Assembly (NCBI GenBank): GCA_910578805.1 | Contig: CAJTRS010000003.1 | Location: forward strand, 38,963-56,492 | Length of the DNA stretch: 17,530 nt | From: an uncultured Muribaculaceae bacterium | Lineage (GTDB): Bacteria > Bacteroidota > Bacteroidia > Bacteroidales > Muribaculaceae | Direction: 5' to 3' | Part shown: piece by piece, positions 13,422 to 17,530 of the stretch | Position numbering within the stretch: position 1 is the stretch's first letter | How the letters are laid out: each line of letters opens with the position of its first letter | Made by a program: the position numbers and the translations under genes | Notes under the pieces: model-generated | The model's database searches: none | What the model saw: only the letters and a program-made list of their open reading frames with translations | Told to the model about the DNA's origin: nothing

Positions 13422-14123
13422 TCAGTCGATGCGATGACAAGTCACGCACCGCGGACCGAATTCGTAACTGATACCGACTGTAAGCATGGAATACCAGTCG
13501 GTATTTTTCATAAATGAACTTTTTATATTGTACAGGTCTGTAAGTTCTTTGCTATCGACATTGTCGCCAAACACTTTGGTCATTGAAAACTCCACGTTCA
13601 GATTAAGCCGCGGACTCAACTTGAACCGCACACCTACCCCCATGGGGATATTCATGGCAAAAAAGGTATCGCCTCCGGTACTCGACATCGTACAACCGAT
13701 ACCGAGAGAGAGATAAGGCGACCACCGGCGAAGCCGCTTGTATGTCTCGCCTATACCGTAGGCGAAAAAGTTGCACTCGCCCCTCAGCCCCAGGTCATAG
13801 ACATTGGATTTAAAAGAATACTGCGCTCCCTCGGGAAGCACATTGTCAAAATCCGCGGTATTGCCGCTAAGAGAGGCCACCGACAGTTTTGCCCTGGCAC
13901 TCCAACGGCTGTCAAACAGATATCCCACACCGGCATTGGCTGCGAGTCCCACATGCTTGAACATATTGCTCGCGTTGGCGTCGCCGAGATAACCGCTCGC
14001 ACCAAGCCCGATTCCCACATCGAACTTGTAGCTCTCCACCTGTTGCTGTCCGCTCGCACCAATGGCTGTGAATACCATCAGTATCAATGCGGTCATTATT
14101 TTATGAAAGAGCTGCCTCACCAT
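13422..14123 (-). CDS. Outer-membrane beta-barrel protein, PorG/DUF6089-like
   Basis: This 233-residue protein has a signal peptide (about 1-25, GASG/Q). The mature part is a series of amphipathic Gly/aromatic strands: FDVGIGLGASGYLGDAN, GLAANAGVGYLF, YDLGLRGECNFFAYG, YLSLGIGCTM, MGVGVRFKLSPRLNLNVEF and LTVGISYEFG. This fits an eight-stranded outer-membrane barrel. A gene of this type directly before uppS and bamA is the usual Bacteroidales order. In Porphyromonas the member at this position is PorG, a component of type IX secretion. No other secretion genes are in the window, so that role is not claimed here. The protein ends after the last strand with a short tail containing Cys226-Val-Thr-Cys-His230. 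It starts 29 nt after the DUF6242 gene. Confidence 0.8.
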   Translation of the reverse strand: MVRQLFHKIMTALILMVFTAIGASGQQQVESYKFDVGIGLGASGYLGDANASNMFKHVGLAANAGVGYLFDSRWSARAKLSVASLSGNTADFDNVLPEGAQYSFKSNVYDLGLRGECNFFAYGIGETYKRLRRWSPYLSLGIGCTMSSTGGDTFFAMNIPMGVGVRFKLSPRLNLNVEFSMTKVFGDNVDSKELTDLYNIKSSFMKNTDWYSMLTVGISYEFGPRCVTCHRID

Positions 14124-14152
14124 GTCTCTGTGCCAACAAGTTTATATACGGC

Positions 14153-15664
14153 TTATTGCAGTGGTTTGAAACTCAAGCGGTTTATCACTCCGCGCCATAT
14201 TGTGTCATACAGCTTGCCGTCGGCGTCAGTGCCACCGAACAAATATATGTAAGGGCATTCCCATTTTTCTATAGGCTTGACTGCCCGGCTCAATGCTACA
14301 GGGCAATACCATGCCGGCAATACCTTGGCAGGAATTTCCGACCATACATCGGACGAAATTCCGGGAAGCTCGGTATCAAAAACAAGCGCCTGCGCAAATG
14401 CTCGCGGTGACATCTCTTCAGGAAGCTGCATGAGCTGTCCGGCCTCACTCCAGTGCATGCCGCGATCGGGCGACATATATACCTTGGCGACACAATTATG
14501 CGAGACATCGATGCCTCCGAAAGCCAAAAGCATCGTCTGCCGGGTCACAGTCCAGTCATCGCCCGTGCGGAATGAGAAGTAAGGCACCAAGGTCATGCCC
14601 TCGGCATTAGGCAGACCTCCTGCCGACAACTGCGCCCATGATTCGCCATCAAAGCCCCATGTACCGTCCGACAAAGCACCGGAAGCCGTACGGCCGCCCA
14701 CAATTATCATCTGTTTTTCCGAAGACCATTCGGTAGAGTATATCACAGCATCGCTCGTTCCTGAAACAGGGCAGTTAGCCGGAACCGCATATTCCTGACC
14801 TTCAGGATAGGTCACATGCACATACTTGTCTGCTGAAACATGCCTCACTCCGGCCACCTTGCCGTCCACAGCGCCATATATATGCGCCATCTCCATACCG
14901 GTATCCTGCCATGTCAAACCCATATCGCCGCTCTTGTAGAGTTTTTGAGCCGATGTGGTCACAAACAGAGCATCGCCCGAAGCGGTAAGAGAGCCTATCA
15001 CGGCATCGACCGGCATCGAAACAGCACCGATATCCCATGAGCCGAGTCCCGGATTAGCGCTCACTCCGCGGGTATAGTCAGAGCCTTTCTGCACAAATGT
15101 CAGCGCCTTGCCCTGATACAGCACTGTTTTCTGCGCCGTGGGAACCGACAGGTCCGTAGGCAGAGCGCTCATGGCCACACTCCCCCAGCAAAGGGAATCT
15201 GGTTCAGATTTGTGAACATTTACAAATATTGTATATGTACGTTCGGCAGAGCCATCGTATGACACCAATTTAAGTTTCACGGAACCGCGGCTGAAATCGA
15301 TGGAATCATTGGCATTGGAAAGATAGTCCACAACAGTATCCGTGCAAGTCACACCCGGCATCGTCATCTCGGCCTTGCTCACCGACGGCATCGTTATCGA
15401 CACAGGCAACCGGTTGACACGCGTGCCCTTTGGCAGAGAATCGGCGTTGAACACAGTAGCTTTGTTAAGGTCTATCGAGAAAAACACCTCATCAAGGCCG
15501 GTCAGCACCTTTTCATTTTCCTTAAGGCTGAACTTTGACACCATCACTGCCGTTTCGCCGCTTAGGTCAAGGTTTTCATAAGAGTCGGTATCGGAATTAC
15601 ATGCCTGCGTGAACACACCTAAAATCAGCGCCACGAGCATATTTATCGGGTATTTCTTATTCAT
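14153..15664 (-). CDS. DUF6242-type lipoprotein with Asp-box/Kelch-like repeats
   Basis: This 503-residue predicted lipoprotein has a signal peptide with the acylated residue likely at Cys22 (FTQAC; the -3 Thr and -2 Gln are unusual for a lipobox). Asn-Ser-Asp-Thr-Asp follows. The N-terminal part (about 40-150) is a beta-rich domain ending in RTYTIFVNVHKSEPDSLCWG. The rest looks like a beta-propeller: Asp-box-like turns (YKSGDMGLTWQDTG near 245 and YMSPDRGMHWSEAG near 400) and Kelch-like IIVGGRTASGALSDGTWGFDG and LFGGTDADGKLYDTIWRG. I recognise this as the Bacteroidales DUF6242 family; the function is unknown, perhaps binding or scaffolding at the outer membrane. A -7 box lies 22 nt upstream, so it probably heads the transcript that runs through the barrel gene, uppS, bamA and the ompH genes. 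Confidence 0.8.
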   Translation of the reverse strand: MNKKYPINMLVALILGVFTQACNSDTDSYENLDLSGETAVMVSKFSLKENEKVLTGLDEVFFSIDLNKATVFNADSLPKGTRVNRLPVSITMPSVSKAEMTMPGVTCTDTVVDYLSNANDSIDFSRGSVKLKLVSYDGSAERTYTIFVNVHKSEPDSLCWGSVAMSALPTDLSVPTAQKTVLYQGKALTFVQKGSDYTRGVSANPGLGSWDIGAVSMPVDAVIGSLTASGDALFVTTSAQKLYKSGDMGLTWQDTGMEMAHIYGAVDGKVAGVRHVSADKYVHVTYPEGQEYAVPANCPVSGTSDAVIYSTEWSSEKQMIIVGGRTASGALSDGTWGFDGESWAQLSAGGLPNAEGMTLVPYFSFRTGDDWTVTRQTMLLAFGGIDVSHNCVAKVYMSPDRGMHWSEAGQLMQLPEEMSPRAFAQALVFDTELPGISSDVWSEIPAKVLPAWYCPVALSRAVKPIEKWECPYIYLFGGTDADGKLYDTIWRGVINRLSFKPLQ

Positions 15665-15685
15665 AAAGCATTATTTTTCAACTTG

Positions 15686-15693
15686 CAAAGTTA
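15686..15693 (-). promoter_or_regulatory. Candidate -7 box for the DUF6242-barrel-uppS-bamA-ompH transcript
   Basis: TAACTTTG on the minus strand matches TAnnTTTG, 21 nt before the ATG at 15664, giving a leader of about 15 nt. A TTTG box at 19-20 nt is not seen. No terminator separates it from ribD upstream, so read-through is possible. Confidence 0.5.
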
Positions 15694-15732
15694 ACAACAT
15701 TTTCATTAACTGATGACGCTTTATAGTTAAAT

Positions 15733-16791
15733 TTAGTAACAGGTTGCCGAGTTGCTGTTACGGACTGTCATTATGCTCCTGCCGTCGATATCGGTTACAG
15801 ACAACTGCCCCGGAGGTACAGCCATAGCACCTGTACCACAACTGCCAAGCACACAGGGAGCGACCTCCACACGGGCTTCGTCCCAAAGGCCGGCGTTCAC
15901 TACCGACCGCAACAGAGTGGCTCCCCCCTCAACCATCACCGAAGTAAGCCCTTTATCATACAAGTCATTAAGCACGTTATCCACGCCGGTATCAGGAGCA
16001 CACTCCACCTGTTCAACCTCGGCGGGGATATCACTACGTGGCACTGCAGTAAAATATACGACACGACGTCCCGGACTAAAGACACGCGCCTTTGGCGACA
16101 CGCATCCCATTCTGTCGAGCACCACTACTGCCGGCGACCTGCCGCTCCAGTGGCGCACGTCCAAACGCGGATCATCGGCCATCACGGTCCCCGACCCGAC
16201 CATTATCGCGTCGTACCGTGCTCTAAGTCTGTGAACCAGCAACGATGTCAGTTCTGTGGAAAACCGCTCGGCCGGCTCTTCCGGCCTACGCCTGCGGTCA
16301 GTAAACCCGTCGGAACTCATGGCCCATTTGAGCATAACATAAGGCCGATGAAGCGTGTGTGCCGTCATGAATACCCTGTTCAGCGCCCTGCACTCCTTTT
16401 CAAGCACACCCACAGTCACTTCCACTCCGCTCTGACGCAGCATGGCGATACCACGACCGCTAACCTTGGCAAACGGATCGGCACACCCGATAACCACCCT
16501 TGGAATCCCGGTGTCGATTATCAGCTGGGCACACGGCGGAGTCTTTCCGTAATGCGCACACGGTTCAAGAGTCACATACATGGTACTTCGGCGCAACACC
16601 GCACGGTCAGCCACCGATGCCACGGCATTGACTTCGGCATGTCCGTAGCCGAACCGACGATGATAGCCCTCGCCTATTATACGGCCGTCACACACTATCA
16701 CCGCACCCACCATGGGGTTGGGCGACACGAAGCCACACCCGAGAGCGGCCAGGTCCAAGGCACGCCGCATATACAGCTTGTCTATTTCCAA
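15733..16791 (-). CDS. ribD: Bifunctional riboflavin biosynthesis deaminase/reductase
   Basis: It carries out the second and third steps of riboflavin synthesis, deaminating the pyrimidine ring of the GTP-derived intermediate and reducing the ribose. From a TTG at 16791 the protein has 352 residues and begins EIDKLYMRRALDLAALG, the usual RibD start. The deaminase domain has HAEVNAV (zinc ligand His51, catalytic Glu53) and EPCAHYGKTPPC (zinc ligands Cys68 and Cys77). The C-terminal reductase domain starts near RPYVMLKWAMSSDG and has DAIMVGSGTVMADDPRLDVR and MVEGGATLL. A GTG at 16863 would put 82 nt inside ispG and add a Cys/Lys/Arg-rich stretch without family counterpart; an ATG at 16770 would drop seven conserved residues. 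The TTG overlaps the ispG 3' end by 10 nt, so the two genes are probably co-transcribed. Confidence 0.93.
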   Translation of the reverse strand: MEIDKLYMRRALDLAALGCGFVSPNPMVGAVIVCDGRIIGEGYHRRFGYGHAEVNAVASVADRAVLRRSTMYVTLEPCAHYGKTPPCAQLIIDTGIPRVVIGCADPFAKVSGRGIAMLRQSGVEVTVGVLEKECRALNRVFMTAHTLHRPYVMLKWAMSSDGFTDRRRRPEEPAERFSTELTSLLVHRLRARYDAIMVGSGTVMADDPRLDVRHWSGRSPAVVVLDRMGCVSPKARVFSPGRRVVYFTAVPRSDIPAEVEQVECAPDTGVDNVLNDLYDKGLTSVMVEGGATLLRSVVNAGLWDEARVEVAPCVLGSCGTGAMAVPPGQLSVTDIDGRSIMTVRNSNSATCY

Positions 16792-17530
16792 TCTCCGCAA
16801 CGTTTTATCAGATTGACAAGATGCTCCACAGCCTCTTCGGCAGGAATATTTTTTTCCACACACTCCTTACCTTTATAAAGGCTTATCTTTCCGGCGGCTG
16901 CACCCACATATCCGTAATCGGCATCGGCCATCTCCCCGGGGCCGTTGACTATGCAGCCCATTACACCTATTTTCAATCCTTTCAGATGCGATGTGGCCTC
17001 ACGAACCCGCGCCAGAGTGCGCTGAAGGTCAAAAAGGGTGCGGCCACAGCCCGGACAGGAAATATATTCGGTGTGGGAGAACCGCAGTCTCGCCGATTGC
17101 AATATGCCGAACGCCAGACGTGCCGAATCGGCATCGCCAAGAGCATCGCTCTCTATCATAAGCCCGTCGGCAAATCCGCCGAGCAGCAGCGATCCGCAGT
17201 CAACAGCGGCACGGAGCATGACATCATCGGCAGACAATCCCGAATACCGCGCCAGCGCCACCACAGGATTCATGACACCCGAAGCCATAAGCCGGTGAAA
17301 CGCAGCCTGCATCTCTCCCGAATAATTCCCGTGACGGCTCGTCATCACCACCACCTCGTCAGGCTCAAACGGCGGCATATTGCCAAGCACCTCTCCGGCA
17401 GTAACATAACGCAACTTTACATCGGACTCATCGGCATATATATCAGGCCGGTATCCATCATAATAATCGATATCTCGATGGCGGCCGACAACCACCGGTT
17501 GACCGCAGCCCACACAGCCCACACAGCCCA
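16782..17530 (-). CDS. ispG: 4-hydroxy-3-methylbut-2-enyl diphosphate synthase, C-terminal part
   Basis: This is the 3' part of IspG (GcpE), the iron-sulfur enzyme of the methylerythritol phosphate pathway that converts MEcPP to HMBPP. The frame is open to the right edge, so about 249 residues are visible and the start is outside. The C-terminal [4Fe-4S] domain is clear: SCPGCGRTLFDLQ supplies two Cys, and GVMGCIVNGPGEMADADYGYVG supplies the third Cys and the Glu ligand. The upstream region (DVKLRYVTAGEVL and following) fits the extra domain of the long IspG found in Bacteroidetes and plants. The product links functionally to uppS a few genes downstream, which uses the isoprenoid units. At the edge the frame reads (V)GCVGCVGCGQP, encoded by a 9-bp tandem repeat. 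The ribD start overlaps its last codons. Confidence 0.93.
   Translation of the reverse strand, partial: GCVGCVGCGQPVVVGRHRDIDYYDGYRPDIYADESDVKLRYVTAGEVLGNMPPFEPDEVVVMTSRHGNYSGEMQAAFHRLMASGVMNPVVALARYSGLSADDVMLRAAVDCGSLLLGGFADGLMIESDALGDADSARLAFGILQSARLRFSHTEYISCPGCGRTLFDLQRTLARVREATSHLKGLKIGVMGCIVNGPGEMADADYGYVGAAAGKISLYKGKECVEKNIPAEEAVEHLVNLIKRCGDWK
17506..17530 (-). repeat. 9-bp tandem repeat inside ispG, cut by the window edge
   Basis: The plus strand reads CAGCCCACA twice, then CAGCCCA to the last base, 2.8 copies with no mismatch. In the ispG frame it encodes Val-Gly-Cys units. The total copy number is unknown because it runs past the window. Confidence 0.75.

Noticed and set aside
16792..16863. 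A GTG start extending ribD by 24 residues into ispG
   Set aside because: The extra segment overlaps conserved ispG codons and is Cys/Lys/Arg-rich, unlike RibD; the TTG at 16791 gives the expected start.

Overview
The window looks like a chromosomal segment of a Bacteroidales bacterium, most likely of the Muribaculaceae or a close relative. The evidence is threefold: Bacteroidetes-type promoter boxes (TAnnTTTG, once with a TTTG box 19 nt upstream) in front of several genes and no Shine-Dalgarno signals that stand out; a cell-envelope cluster typical of the order (DUF6242 lipoprotein, PorG/DUF6089-like barrel, uppS, bamA, two ompH/skp genes); and a lipoprotein with a Bacteroidetes surface-export signal (Cys-Ser-Asp-Asp-Asp). 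The family-level assignment is inference. I see no rRNA, tRNA, CRISPR array, insertion sequence or phage gene.

Left edge (1-350): a divergent promoter region. On the minus strand a consensus promoter (198-228) drives a leader of about 140 nt that contains a 10-bp hairpin and a 17-codon Phe-rich reading frame. It leads into the first 16 codons of what looks like an ABC ATPase, cut by the window edge. On the plus strand a -7 box precedes a surface lipoprotein gene (353-1417) built from two similar domains. Next come a 16-bp perfect hairpin, murI (glutamate racemase) and ypfJ (predicted zinc metallopeptidase). The hairpin's 3' arm holds a possible promoter box for murI.

Centre (3258-8616, minus strand): carB, a RimK-like ATP-grasp ligase and a FolC-like Mur ligase are joined by two 4-nt stop/start overlaps (TTGA, ATGA). 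The two ligases are clear members of their superfamilies, but I cannot assign a product to either. Their order, ATP-grasp then Mur ligase, is that of the catalytic domains in cyanophycin synthetase. Together they are the best candidate here for an undescribed amide- or peptide-forming pathway. The Mur ligase converges on ypfJ and overlaps its 3' end by 9 bp.

Right half (8776-17530, all minus strand): in transcription order, ispG (3' part only), ribD, the DUF6242 lipoprotein, the PorG/DUF6089-like barrel, uppS, bamA, ompH and ompH, ended by an intrinsic terminator at 8709-8743. ispG and uppS act in isoprenoid and undecaprenyl lipid-carrier synthesis, which feeds wall and polysaccharide assembly. 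bamA and the Skp-like chaperones insert outer-membrane barrels. murI supplies D-glutamate for peptidoglycan. Apart from ribD (riboflavin) and carB (pyrimidine/arginine precursor), the window is mostly about building the envelope.
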